Below, in pieces: positions 16,481 to 24,551 of a DNA stretch of 56,823 nt. Position 1 is the first letter of the stretch. Each line of letters begins with the position of its first letter. The notes beneath the pieces were generated by a model that saw nothing but the letters and a program-made list of their open reading frames with translations, ran no database searches and was not told the origin of the DNA. This DNA is from Phytomonospora sp040655735 (GTDB lineage Bacteria > Actinomycetota > Actinomycetes > Mycobacteriales > Micromonosporaceae). The translations under genes and the position numbers were made by a program. The stretch lies in NCBI RefSeq assembly GCF_040655735.1, contig NZ_JBFAKK010000024.1, forward strand, positions 1-56,823, given 5' to 3'.

Positions 16481-17236
16481 TCAGATAGAGGGATCGTCGG
16501 TCTCATCCGGGCCGAACGCGAGCGCCCTGTCCAACTGGGACCTTTCGGTCGCGCGCAGGACCGCCACGTCGAAGGCCCTCGACCGAAATTCCATGGTCAT
16601 CGTCGGGCGCCCCGACTGGCTGATCGTGGTGAGCAGGTCCAGCTCCAGGTACTTCCCGTCGGCGTCTCCCATGCCGTTCACGAGCAGCGTCAGCGTCGCG
16701 GGGAGCGGGAACAAGAACGCGAGGAAATTGATCGTCGTCGTGGACGTGACGAAGGCGTACTCCGAACCGGGTGGCGAAAGGTATTGAGCCGTCACCGCCA
16801 TCGCCATCTGCAAGCACGCCTCGACTTCCAGCATGCCCGCGACATGGCGGGCGCCGTTGTCCCGATCGATGAGCATCACATTGTGGGGGTGGATCACCAG
16901 CTCGGCGGTGAACTCCTTGTCACCGCTTTGCCGCAAATCGGAAACGAGCACGTTGGCGACGTTGTCCTTATAGGTTCCGATCGTGGCCGGCACGGACTCA
17001 CGCCATTGGGATGACGCCCTCAGATCACGAGGGCGGCAATGATGCGCGACTTCCTGCGATAATTCTGCGTAGTCCGCCTCAAGAAGCCCTTGTCCCGGTA
17101 GCAGCTCCACACCGGAGTCCGCTCCATTACCACGCGCTTCCATATCAGCGGACAGTCGTTTCGGCGTCGTCACACGGTCGCCGTCGGCGAAGCACTCGAA
17201 CGGTTCGCCGACAAGGTAAATTCGTCGAGCGGCCAT
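16481..17236 (-). CDS. AfsA-like hotdog protein
   Basis: 251 residues from ATG at 17236, first gene of the biosynthetic operon. The C-terminal ~150 residues match the hotdog layout of the A-factor synthase family: NVLVSDLRQ, then HPHNVMLIDRDN, and the central-helix signature RHVAGMLEVEACLQMA. AfsA proteins normally contain two hotdog units; the N-terminal ~95 residues here are short and degenerate, so one unit may be reduced. AfsA-type enzymes condense a beta-ketoacyl chain with dihydroxyacetone phosphate to make gamma-butyrolactone signals, but hotdog folds also act as dehydratases or thioesterases. In this operon, where no other dehydratase is encoded, dehydration of the reduced intermediate is an equally good guess. 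Confidence 0.7.
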   Translation of the reverse strand: MAARRIYLVGEPFECFADGDRVTTPKRLSADMEARGNGADSGVELLPGQGLLEADYAELSQEVAHHCRPRDLRASSQWRESVPATIGTYKDNVANVLVSDLRQSGDKEFTAELVIHPHNVMLIDRDNGARHVAGMLEVEACLQMAMAVTAQYLSPPGSEYAFVTSTTTINFLAFLFPLPATLTLLVNGMGDADGKYLELDLLTTISQSGRPTMTMEFRSRAFDVAVLRATERSQLDRALAFGPDETDDPSI

Positions 17237-17318
17237 GGGTACAAGGCTAAAGCCCGCCGGCTTCGGGTCCACTCGTTGCGGCGTCCTGTCCTGCCACACG
17301 GAACGGTTTTCGGCCGGG

Positions 17319-18089
17319 TCACGGTTGACCGAGGGACACCGCACGGCCGGCCGCGAGGGCGACGCGGCGCAGTTCCACTTCCTCACGCGGGCTGAAGTCC
17401 CGAGCTCGGTCGGCCAGCGCGATCGCGCCCAGGGGTCTGCCGTTCGAACGCAGCAGCGGCGCGGCGGCACCGCAGACTCCGAGGATGTGTTCCTGCCGGT
17501 CGAAGGCCAGTCCCCGACTCCGCGCCGCATGGAGTTCGAGCCGCAGGCGGTCGGCGTCGGTGATCGTGAACCGCGTCAGCGCGTTGAGGTTCCCCGAACG
17601 GAGGAACCGGCGCCTCAAGTCGGTGTCGAAAGCGAGAAGGACCTTCCCACTGGCGGTGCAATGTGGAGGAACAACGCTCGCGGTGCACAAGGCGATTCTC
17701 GAGTAGGCGTGGGAGTGGACACTGTCCAGGACGAGAACTCCCTGTTCGGTGGCCACGGACAGATAGGCCGCCCGCCCGGTGGACTCGTAGAGTTCGAGGA
17801 GGAACGGCTTGACGACCTTCACGAGCTGCCCGTAACGCAGCCGCCCGGGCCGGGTCCAGATCGTCCCCGCCGCCAGGGCGTATCCACTCTCGACACGATG
17901 AACGACACCGGCTTCCAAGAGAGTGATCAGCAAGCGATGCACGGTCGACTTCGTGATGCTCGTGGCTCTGGCGAGTTCGGACACGCCCATCGGGCCTGTG
18001 AAGCTCCCCATCTCCCCGATCAGCACGAGAATCTTCTCGGCCGCGGTGAACTCTCCTGCCAACTCGGTCCTCCGGTGCGAAATAGGCAT
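17319..18089 (-). CDS. IclR-family transcriptional regulator
   Basis: 256 residues from ATG at 18089. The N-terminal winged helix reads ILVLIGEMGSF...GVSELARATSITKSTVHRLLITLLEAG, and the C-terminal effector domain follows the IclR pattern (AYLSVATEQGVLVLD, VPPHCTASGKVLLAF, RGLAFDRQEHILGVCGAAAPL). It sits 82 bases upstream of the biosynthetic operon on the same strand and divergent from the amine oxidase, so it is the natural regulator of one or both. A short palindrome in its own promoter region suggests autoregulation. Confidence 0.9.
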   Translation of the reverse strand: MPISHRRTELAGEFTAAEKILVLIGEMGSFTGPMGVSELARATSITKSTVHRLLITLLEAGVVHRVESGYALAAGTIWTRPGRLRYGQLVKVVKPFLLELYESTGRAAYLSVATEQGVLVLDSVHSHAYSRIALCTASVVPPHCTASGKVLLAFDTDLRRRFLRSGNLNALTRFTITDADRLRLELHAARSRGLAFDRQEHILGVCGAAAPLLRSNGRPLGAIALADRARDFSPREEVELRRVALAAGRAVSLGQP

Positions 18090-18116
18090 GGCGGTCCCCA
18101 ATAACAAATGCAAGGG

Positions 18117-18146
18117 TATCGACAGAAAATGGGTTGACAATGTCAA
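18117..18146 (-). promoter_or_regulatory. Candidate IclR promoter with overlapping palindrome
   Basis: On the minus strand TTGACA (18146-18141) is followed after 18 bases by TCGATA (18122-18117), a plausible -35/-10 pair 28 bases before the IclR start. The -35 lies inside an inverted repeat, TTGAC (18134-18138)-AAT-GTCAA (18142-18146), a fitting place for a repressor to bind. Confidence 0.4.
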
Positions 18147-18598
18147 GAAACCGACATGCCGAGCCATCCGCAGACCTTTTCCACGGGCGAAACAGATATC
18201 GACATCCAGCTGAGTTGGGGTCCGCTGACTGTGCACTTCACCAATACATTGAGGAGGTCGCACTGTGTCGAACGGTTAGCGTCAGCTCGCGGACGCGCGC
18301 AGGGCAGCGCGTGAAACCGGCCGTCCCGCCGAGGTGGACGCGGAGGCCGCGTGGCGACTGTGCACCCGAGGCGTCGCTCGGGCAGAGTCAGCCGGCCCGC
18401 AAGCAGTAGGCCGGGCAGCGTCCTGCGCGCTTCACCGTGTCCGTTTCAAGGTATGTGGTCTTGCTTCGGCGCGGGTGTTCCGGCCCAAGTTCGCCAGTCA
18501 GAGATCCGACACCGCCCGAAACCGCCATGCATCGATACATTTACCTCGAACAAGGTCATGATCCACTGGCCAGCCGACGACGCCAGGAGGAGACGACC
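18147..18598. other. Rest of the IclR/amine oxidase divergent intergenic region
   Basis: About 450 bases with no supported gene. An in-frame ATG at 18527 could add 24 residues to the oxidase but would put an unusual sequence in front of its Tat signal. Promoter elements for the oxidase should lie here; none is clear to me. Confidence 0.35.
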
Positions 18599-20290
18599 TT
18601 GAACGAAGCACACAACGCCAGTCGCCGACGGTTCCTCACCGGTGCCGCCGCGACGGCCGGAGGCATGCTCGCGGCGATGACCGGTTTGGGACCGACCGAC
18701 GTGCCCGCCGCCGCGACCGGCCGGCCTCGGGCGCCCGAGGCCGTCGGGACCGGTAAGACCGTCCTGGTGCTCGGCGCCGGCATCGCCGGGCTGACCGCCG
18801 CGTACGAACTCGCCAAGCAGGGCTACACCGTCGAGGTCCTCGAAGCGCAACAGCGCGCGGGCGGCCGCAGCCTCACCGCCCGGACCGGCAGCGTGGTCAC
18901 CGAGGTCGAAGGCGACGGCCGGCTGACGACGCAGAAGTGCGTCTTCGACGAAGGTCTCTACCTCAACCTCGGGCCGGGCCGGATTCCCTACCACCACCGC
19001 CGCGTCCTGCGGTACTGCACCGATCTCAAGGTGCCGTTGGAGGTGTACGTGCCCGAGACCGCCGCGAACCTCGTGCGGACCGAACGCGGCTTCGGCGGCA
19101 CCGCCCAGATCAACCGCCGCGTCACCCACGACACCCGCGGGCACCTCGCGGCGCTGCTGTCGAAGGCCGTCGAACGCGGTGCCCTCGACACCGAGCTGAG
19201 CCCGCAACGGCGGACGAGGCTGCTCAGCCTGCTCGCCTCCTTCGGCGACCTGCCGCGCGACAAGACCGGCAAGCCGCTGGGCTCTGACTACAACGGCTCC
19301 ACCCGCTGCGGGTACCTCGACCCGCTTGACGTGCACAACACCCTCAAACCGATGACACCGCTGGACCTGCGCGAGATCATCGACGCCGACTACTGGCTCA
19401 CGAACTACCACCAGCCCATGGACCACCTGTGGCAGTCGACGATGTTCCAGCCGGTAGGCGGCATGGACCAGATCGCCGAAGGGTTCCTGCGCGCCCTCAC
19501 CGCCTTGAAGGTGCCGGTGACCTACGGCGCAGTGGTGACCTCCATCGACGTCAAGGCCGAAGCCGCCGGGTCGGCGGTGTTGGTGGGCTGGAGCGTGCAG
19601 GGCCGGCCCGTCACGCCCCGCAGGGTCGACTACTGCCTGAGCAGCATCCCCTTCCCCGTGCTGCAGACGATCAAGACGAACTTCTCGCCCACCTTCGACG
19701 CCGCGGTCAAGACCGCGCGCTTCGCTCCCGCCTGCAAGGTGGGCTGGCAGGCCAACTCGCGCTTCTGGGAATCCGACGACAACCAGATGTACGGCGGCAT
19801 CAGCCGCGTCGACCACCTCATCACGCAGGTCTGGTATCCCTCCTACGACTACTTCACCGCCAAAGGAACCCTCACCGGCTGCTACAACTCCTACGAGAAC
19901 GCCACCAGGCTCGGCGCCCTCCCCCATGAGAAGCGCCTCGAGACCGCCCGCGAAGGAGGCCGTCTCCTGCACAAGGAGTTCGGCGACGACACCGTCATTC
20001 CCAACCGCCAGGGCATGTCGATCGCCTGGCACAAGGTGCAGTACCAGCTCGGTGGCTGGGCCGACTGGATCGACACTCCCGCCGACCGCGTCGCCTACGG
20101 CAGGCTCCTGGCCCCCGACGGCCGCTTCCACATCATCGGCGACCAGGTGTCCCCGCTCCCCGGCTGGAAGGAGGGCGCCATGATGTCGGCGCAGTACGTC
20201 GCCGGTCAGGTCATGGGCCTGGAGAGCACGGACGTGCCGAAGGTACGGCAGGCACCTGACTCACGGGCGCTGACCACCGGGCGGATCTGA
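18599..20290 (+). CDS. Tat-exported flavin amine oxidase (L-amino acid oxidase type)
   Basis: 563 residues from TTG at 18599, chosen because AGGAGG (18586-18591) lies seven bases upstream. The N-terminus carries a twin-arginine signal (SRRRFLTGAAA), so the folded, FAD-loaded enzyme is probably exported. The dinucleotide fold VLVLGAGIAGLTAAYELAKQG and the next motif GGRS identify the flavin monoamine oxidase/L-amino acid oxidase family; the FAD-closing C-terminus IIGDQVSPLPGWKEGAMMSA is present. It would oxidatively deaminate an amine or amino acid, releasing ammonia and H2O2. It is divergent from the IclR regulator of the polyketide-type operon. Membership of that pathway is possible but unproven. 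Confidence 0.87.
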   Translation: MNEAHNASRRRFLTGAAATAGGMLAAMTGLGPTDVPAAATGRPRAPEAVGTGKTVLVLGAGIAGLTAAYELAKQGYTVEVLEAQQRAGGRSLTARTGSVVTEVEGDGRLTTQKCVFDEGLYLNLGPGRIPYHHRRVLRYCTDLKVPLEVYVPETAANLVRTERGFGGTAQINRRVTHDTRGHLAALLSKAVERGALDTELSPQRRTRLLSLLASFGDLPRDKTGKPLGSDYNGSTRCGYLDPLDVHNTLKPMTPLDLREIIDADYWLTNYHQPMDHLWQSTMFQPVGGMDQIAEGFLRALTALKVPVTYGAVVTSIDVKAEAAGSAVLVGWSVQGRPVTPRRVDYCLSSIPFPVLQTIKTNFSPTFDAAVKTARFAPACKVGWQANSRFWESDDNQMYGGISRVDHLITQVWYPSYDYFTAKGTLTGCYNSYENATRLGALPHEKRLETAREGGRLLHKEFGDDTVIPNRQGMSIAWHKVQYQLGGWADWIDTPADRVAYGRLLAPDGRFHIIGDQVSPLPGWKEGAMMSAQYVAGQVMGLESTDVPKVRQAPDSRALTTGRI

Positions 20291-20405
20291 GCGGTAGGTG
20301 GGCGGCGGCGACGCCGCCCACCCGGCCGGGCCGCCGCCACGAAAGCGCGCAGGACTGCTGAGGAGTTGGCGGTATCGGTGACGGCACCGAGGAATCCGCG
20401 TCCGA

Positions 20406-20858
20406 TCAGGGGGCCGCGGGCAGATCCGGTCGTGACGAGATCGGCTCCAGGGCGCGCACGACGATCAGCCGTCCCTCGTCGGCCTCGTCGCCGTCGACGA
20501 GAACCTCCCCGTGGTCGCCCGCGGGGCCGACCAGGGTCCAGTGGTCCGGAGGCCGCCCCGCCGTGGAGAGCAGGGCGGAGGTGTTCAAGGCTCGGCACAG
20601 CTCGGCGGCCAGGTCGCGTTCGGGAATGTCGCCGTTGGCCCGGGCGAAGACCGGATCTCCCTGGAACTCGATGCCGAAGCCGACCGAGGAGATCCGTTCG
20701 ATCATCACGTACGGATCCGGTCCGGGATGCCGGTACAGCTGGTGGGGATCACCGACGTAGATGCGCTCGCGTTCGACGTTGTAGCTGCCGACGAGCACCG
20801 CGGTCAGTTCGTCGATCGCCAGGTCGCCGGCGAAGTGGATGTCATAGTCCACGCTCAT
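20406..20858 (-). CDS. Putative immunity protein for the adjacent toxin
   Basis: 150 residues from ATG at 20858, overlapping the toxin stop (ATGA). An acidic, soluble alpha/beta protein (YDIHFAGDLAIDELTAVLV, then YVMIERISSVGFGIEFQGD, and EVLVDGDEADEGRLIVV). I recognise no family. Its position, immediately 3' of a secreted-toxin-like gene and translationally coupled to it, is where cognate immunity proteins are found in polymorphic toxin loci, and its acidic nature is typical of them. The function is inference from context. Confidence 0.65.
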   Translation of the reverse strand: MSVDYDIHFAGDLAIDELTAVLVGSYNVERERIYVGDPHQLYRHPGPDPYVMIERISSVGFGIEFQGDPVFARANGDIPERDLAAELCRALNTSALLSTAGRPPDHWTLVGPAGDHGEVLVDGDEADEGRLIVVRALEPISSRPDLPAAP

Positions 20859-21988
20859 TCTCCGCCCTTGTAGTCCTTGTGGTGCTTGTAGATCTCCAAG
20901 GCGCGACGCCAGGAGGCATCCATGTCGGGATGGTTGCGGCTGGCCCGCTCCCAGTTGTGGCGGGCGGTCTCCAGATCGCCCTTGGAGCCGATGATGGTCT
21001 GCAGCGCCTTGTACTCGCCCCGGTTGAGCTTTTCGAAGCCGTCGCCGGTGGCCGGGAAGAGGGTACCGTTCGGCTCGAACCCGTAGATGCGTCCATTGAC
21101 CTCGTACCTGCTGGTCTGAGGATTCCACACGGCCTTGCCGTCCTTGATGTCCTGGAGATCCTTCTTGGCGTCCACCCACGGCAGGACGACGGTGTTCTCA
21201 GCCCCGACAACGCTCTTCGGTTTTATCCGGTTCAGGTGGTGCCGGTCATGGAACTTGCGCGGTTCGGTGTGCTTGGCGGGGCCCGCGGGCTCCTTCTTGC
21301 CGCCGCCGGGACTCCTCATCTTGAGCTTCTCGATGAGGTCCTTGAGGCCCTTGAGGGTCTCGATGAAACCCCGTAGCGCTTCGGAGAGCTTCCGCAGCAC
21401 ACCGGTGATCTTGGCGAGCCAAACCGCCACGGCCGCCAGGGCGAGAACGAGGATCGCGGCCTTGGCCGTGGCCAGATTTCCGCCTTCCTCGGCCAGCCAG
21501 CCGGGCAGCTTCGCGACGAGTTCGCCGACCGCGGCGGCGACGAAACCCCACACATCCTCGCGGGCGGCGGCGACGACCACCCCGCCCGCCACGGAGACGG
21601 CCGCCATCGCGCGGGCGGCGTCCCCGACGCCCTCCGAGGTGATGGCGTTCTCCCGCGTGAAGTTCTGGAAGGCCAGCGCCGCCGGCCCCACCCATCCACC
21701 GACGGCCGACGTGGAGGCGCCCCGGTATTCGGAGGCCGCCGCCAGCGCGGTCGCCGAGATCCGCGTCCAGCGTTCGGCGAAGGCGGTGATGGCCTCGGGT
21801 ACGCCTTCGAGCTTGTCGAGGGGTTCGCGGAGATGGCGTAAGTACGGTGTCAGCCAGCCGTGGCCGCTGGACTCCAAAGGCGCGAAAGGCCGGTGGTCGA
21901 CGCCCAATGGATGCAGGCGGCCGGCGGCGGCCGGGCCGATGTCGGTGCCCTTGATGTAGGAGTCGAAGGCGGCGAAGAGATCGGTCAC
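20855..21988 (-). CDS. T7SS-type polymorphic toxin with unknown C-terminal toxin domain
   Basis: 377 residues. Residues 1-160 are a helical WXG/LXG-like targeting region; 170-225 is hydrophobic then amphipathic helix. Residues 226-242 form a Gly/Pro/Lys linker, and the rest (RKFHDRHHLNRIKPKSVVGAE...) is a compact, basic domain with many His, Asn and aromatic residues. That modular order (secretion helices, linker, variable C-terminus) is the plan of actinobacterial type VII polymorphic toxins. The C-terminal pattern GFEKLNRGEYKALQ recurs, to my recollection, in uncharacterised toxin tips; a nuclease is possible from the basic, His-rich sequence. Overlapping stop/start codons link it to the EspC-like gene before and the immunity gene after. 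Confidence 0.7.
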   Translation of the reverse strand: MTDLFAAFDSYIKGTDIGPAAAGRLHPLGVDHRPFAPLESSGHGWLTPYLRHLREPLDKLEGVPEAITAFAERWTRISATALAAASEYRGASTSAVGGWVGPAALAFQNFTRENAITSEGVGDAARAMAAVSVAGGVVVAAAREDVWGFVAAAVGELVAKLPGWLAEEGGNLATAKAAILVLALAAVAVWLAKITGVLRKLSEALRGFIETLKGLKDLIEKLKMRSPGGGKKEPAGPAKHTEPRKFHDRHHLNRIKPKSVVGAENTVVLPWVDAKKDLQDIKDGKAVWNPQTSRYEVNGRIYGFEPNGTLFPATGDGFEKLNRGEYKALQTIIGSKGDLETARHNWERASRNHPDMDASWRRALEIYKHHKDYKGGE

Positions 21989-22323
21989 CGGCGCCGTCCT
22001 GTCCGCGAGCCGAGCCCGTCACCGAGCCCGTCCATACTGTTCGAGACCTTGGCGTCGATCTCCCGGTAGTCGGCGAGGATGCTCTCGACCGCCTCGGCGG
22101 TCCGCAGGAAGTTGCTCGCCTGCTCCTCCAGCGCTCCGGAGATGGCGCCCTGCACCTCCGACAGCGCCTGCGGGACCGCGCGCCCGATCACGCTGTACGC
22201 GGTCCCGTCGATGTCGGCGCCGGCGGCACCGTTCTGGGCTTCGCCGGTGCGCTGTGCGGCCGAGCGCAGCTTCTCGGCGATTTCGGCCATCGCCGCGTAG
22301 TCGATCTCGAAGACGCCGCTCAT
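21985..22323 (-). CDS. EspC/ESAT-6-like small secreted helical protein
   Basis: 112 residues from ATG at 22323. An all-helical protein with the opening FEIDYAAMAEIAEKLRSAAQRT and a hairpin breaking at about residues 35-45, like ESX-secretion-associated (EspC-type) proteins. No WXG motif is seen. It is likely a co-secreted partner or export adaptor for the toxin encoded next, with which it overlaps by four bases. Confidence 0.75.
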   Translation of the reverse strand: MSGVFEIDYAAMAEIAEKLRSAAQRTGEAQNGAAGADIDGTAYSVIGRAVPQALSEVQGAISGALEEQASNFLRTAEAVESILADYREIDAKVSNSMDGLGDGLGSRTGRRR

Positions 22324-22679
22324 CGCGCGACCTCCCTCGGGAAGCGATCGCGGTAGCTGTCGGCGATCTCCCTGGCGGCTTCGGTAGCCGGGCCGGACAC
22401 CGCCGCGGCCAGTTCCGCCACGGCGTCGGCGATGTCGGCGCGCGCCAGGCGAGTCGCCGACAGAATCCGCTCGGCGAGGTCCTCGGGTGGGCGAGTCATG
22501 GCCTGCCGGGTGAGGCGCAGGTCCCGCAGGAGGCCGCCGCTGTCGACCGACACCGTCACCAGCCGGCCCGGATCGGAGGCGCTGGCGGTCAGGGTGGAGA
22601 TGTCCACGGCGAGCCGTCGCGTGGTCTCGGTGAGGGCGGCCGCGTCGCGCTGCCAGGCGTCCAGCCAGGTGTCGTCCAT
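22320..22679 (-). CDS. YbaB/EbfC-like protein heading the T7SS toxin operon
   Basis: 119 residues from ATG at 22679. The sheet-helix segment VTVSVDSGGLLRDLRL followed by PPEDLAERILSATRLARADI is the signature of YbaB/EbfC-family proteins. In actinobacteria, short YbaB-like proteins regularly head operons encoding EspC-like proteins and polymorphic toxins, where their role is not settled (nucleoid-type binding or chaperoning). Overlaps the EspC-like gene by four bases, making one four-gene transcription unit. Confidence 0.75.
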   Translation of the reverse strand: MDDTWLDAWQRDAAALTETTRRLAVDISTLTASASDPGRLVTVSVDSGGLLRDLRLTRQAMTRPPEDLAERILSATRLARADIADAVAELAAAVSGPATEAAREIADSYRDRFPREVAR

Positions 22680-23051
22680 GTCAATGTGCTCCGTAGTCGG
22701 CGAAGCCTCACCGTACTGAAAACGGATGCCGCGCGCTGTCCCGTCGATCGGCGGCCACAAGAGACGTGCGCGAAGGTGGCTGAGACTGCTGATCAAGGGA
22801 GTCGCGCGGGGAAAGGCCCACCCTGTGCGGTCGATGCGGGTGCGTACGCGCAGGTCGGGGCCGGGCTCGCCCCGGTGGCACGAAGTCCGCGAAGTCGCGA
22901 TCGGGGCCGTCTCGCCTTGGAGGCGGGACGGCCCCGAATGCCGGGAACCGAGGTGCGTTTCGGTGTCGTGGTGGGTTCTCGGTCGTTCACGCCACGGCTC
23001 TGCGGCGGCGTCTGCTCCCGCCGGTCACGCATGGCCTCACGGTCGTGCCGA
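22680..23051. other. Gap between the toxin operon and the metalloprotease gene
   Basis: 372 bases holding the toxin-operon promoter region on the minus strand and the terminator hairpin at 22901-22937. I see no further gene. Confidence 0.45.
22901..22937 (-). terminator. Terminator hairpin behind the metalloprotease
   Basis: Arms 22901-22916 and 22922-22937 pair over 16 bases with one mismatch around the loop TTGGA. It lies about 115 bases downstream of the protease stop on the minus strand and upstream of the toxin operon, so it would insulate the two. Confidence 0.7.
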
Positions 23052-23609
23052 TCAGCACATCATGGTCTTCATGACGTCGTAGGCGCTGTTCCAGTTGGCG
23101 CATCCCTGTGCACTGTGGCCGTACCAGTTGTGGCCGAACTCGTGCGCGGAGAGCAGGGCGAAGTCACGCACCATCGTCGACAGGGCGATGCGGCCCCCTT
23201 GGTTCCAGTTGCAGCCGACGGCATTGGACACGCCGCACCCGGTGACGTAGCCCGGCGTGCATGAGACCGGGGTGCCGCTGGAAGCGGTTCGCACACCGCC
23301 GCCCCAGTAGTTGGCGCCGGCGACGATGGCGTTCTCGTAGCCGCTGCATGACGAGCTGATGTAGTAGTACCAGGCCAGCTGGACGGTGACCGGCGAGCCT
23401 TTGGCCTTCGACGGCACCGCCGTGGCGCCCTGTCCGCCCTGGTCTCCGGCGAGCAGGTGGCCGTCGGCGGTGGTGGAGGTCGCCGCGGCCGCCGGACCGG
23501 AGGCGTCGCCGCCTTCGGCGGCGTGGGCGGCGAAGGGGAACGCCAGCAGCAGCATGGCGGCCAGGAGGACGCCTAAACCTCGCTGTTTCATGGTCATGTC
23601 GACTCTCAT
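23052..23609 (-). CDS. Secreted zinc metalloprotease with unusual His spacing
   Basis: 185 residues from ATG at 23609; ATGs at 23597 and 23591 are alternatives and give the same signal peptide. The signal peptide (GLGVLLAAMLLLAFPFAAHAAE) is followed by a Ser/Thr/Gly/Ala-rich propeptide-like region. The catalytic domain contains AHEFGHNWYGHS, an HExxH zinc site with a third His in the next turn, and several cysteines likely to form disulfides. Overall size resembles snapalysin-type small neutral proteases. However, metzincins use HExxHxxGxxH and snapalysin HExxHxxGxxD, whereas here the third His is one residue earlier (HExxHxxxxH). It is monocistronic, with a terminator behind it. Confidence 0.75.
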   Translation of the reverse strand: MRVDMTMKQRGLGVLLAAMLLLAFPFAAHAAEGGDASGPAAAATSTTADGHLLAGDQGGQGATAVPSKAKGSPVTVQLAWYYYISSSCSGYENAIVAGANYWGGGVRTASSGTPVSCTPGYVTGCGVSNAVGCNWNQGGRIALSTMVRDFALLSAHEFGHNWYGHSAQGCANWNSAYDVMKTMMC

Positions 23610-23862
23610 TCCTTGAGGAGCTTCCGGCGGGGGGGAGCCTGGAAGCCGTGGACTGGATAGCCGTCCGGGCGGGGCCGGGCCGGGCTACCGGGGGGTGCTA
23701 AGCAATGTAGGGACGAAATCAGGCCATGTCCATACCAAGGGCCTTTAACCGAGAATTCACACCTAATGCGTGAAACTCTGAATAGATACGGGACCCCGTC
23801 ATCGGGAGTGGTGGGCCGGCGCAGGCGCCCGGGGTTCTGGATCGGTGGTGCGGACGGTTGCG

Positions 23863-23889
23863 GAGGCCGGGGGTGTGTCCCCCGGCCTC
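23863..23889 (-). terminator. Terminator hairpin behind the DHFR-family gene
   Basis: Perfect 11-base arms 23863-23873 and 23879-23889 around TGTGT, 11 bases past the stop of the minus-strand reductase gene. Confidence 0.75.
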
Positions 23890-23899
23890 TCGGCGTCGG

Positions 23900-24487
23900 C
23901 TACCGAGCCGGAACGCGTTCGTACGTGATCAGCGTGTTCTGGGACCCGTCGAACCGGCGAACGTCGACCAGTCGCAGAGCCGGGAGGACGTCCTCGTCGA
24001 ACGCCCTGATGCCGTCCGGAACCATGACCGGGGCGACCATGACGTGCAGCTCGTCGACGAGACCGGCGGCGAACAGGGAGTTGGCCAGCGCGCGGCCGCC
24101 GAACATCACGATGTCGCCGCCGCCCTCGCGTTTGACCGCGGTCAGCCGATCCGCGGCGTCGACGCGCCGCACGACCGTCGTGCTCGCGGCCCAGCGACCC
24201 TCCGGGTTCTCCGCGATCCGGTCGGACACGACGACCTTCGCGACCACCTCGCAGCGCTCGGCGATCACTCGCAGGACGGTCTCGTCACTGTCCAGCCGGG
24301 CGGGCCAGAAGCCCAAGAAGTCCTGGTAGGTGAGCCGACCGCTGAACAGCAGTACGTCCGCCGCCCGCATGCGCTCGGCGTTGTGGACGCTGAAGAAGTC
24401 GTCCATCGGCAGCCGGCCGAGGTCGCGGTTCGGGCCGTCGAAGCACCCGTCCAGGCCGACCATCGTGGACACGATGAGTTTGCGCAT
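23900..24487 (-). CDS. Dihydrofolate reductase-family protein (RibD C-terminal fold)
   Basis: 195 residues from ATG at 24487. The opening RKLIVSTMVGLDGCFDGP and the pattern DIVMFGGRALANSLFAAGLVDELHVMVAPV identify the RibD/DHFR-like reductase family (YwjB/YyaP type), which uses NADPH. The substrate is unknown; the family is distinct from housekeeping FolA. It lies 64 bases behind the SigJ-type ECF gene on the same strand, a pairing that suggests co-transcription or control by that sigma factor. Confidence 0.85.
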   Translation of the reverse strand: MRKLIVSTMVGLDGCFDGPNRDLGRLPMDDFFSVHNAERMRAADVLLFSGRLTYQDFLGFWPARLDSDETVLRVIAERCEVVAKVVVSDRIAENPEGRWAASTTVVRRVDAADRLTAVKREGGGDIVMFGGRALANSLFAAGLVDELHVMVAPVMVPDGIRAFDEDVLPALRLVDVRRFDGSQNTLITYERVPAR

Positions 24488-24551
24488 TTCCAGACTCTCT
24501 TCCCTCGATGACGTTGGTCTCGAACAGGTAGAGACGTGACGGCGCCTGAAT

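Noticed and set aside
18527..18598. Earlier ATG start of the amine oxidase
   Set aside because: Lacks a ribosome site, whereas the TTG at 18599 has AGGAGG at correct spacing directly before a twin-arginine signal.
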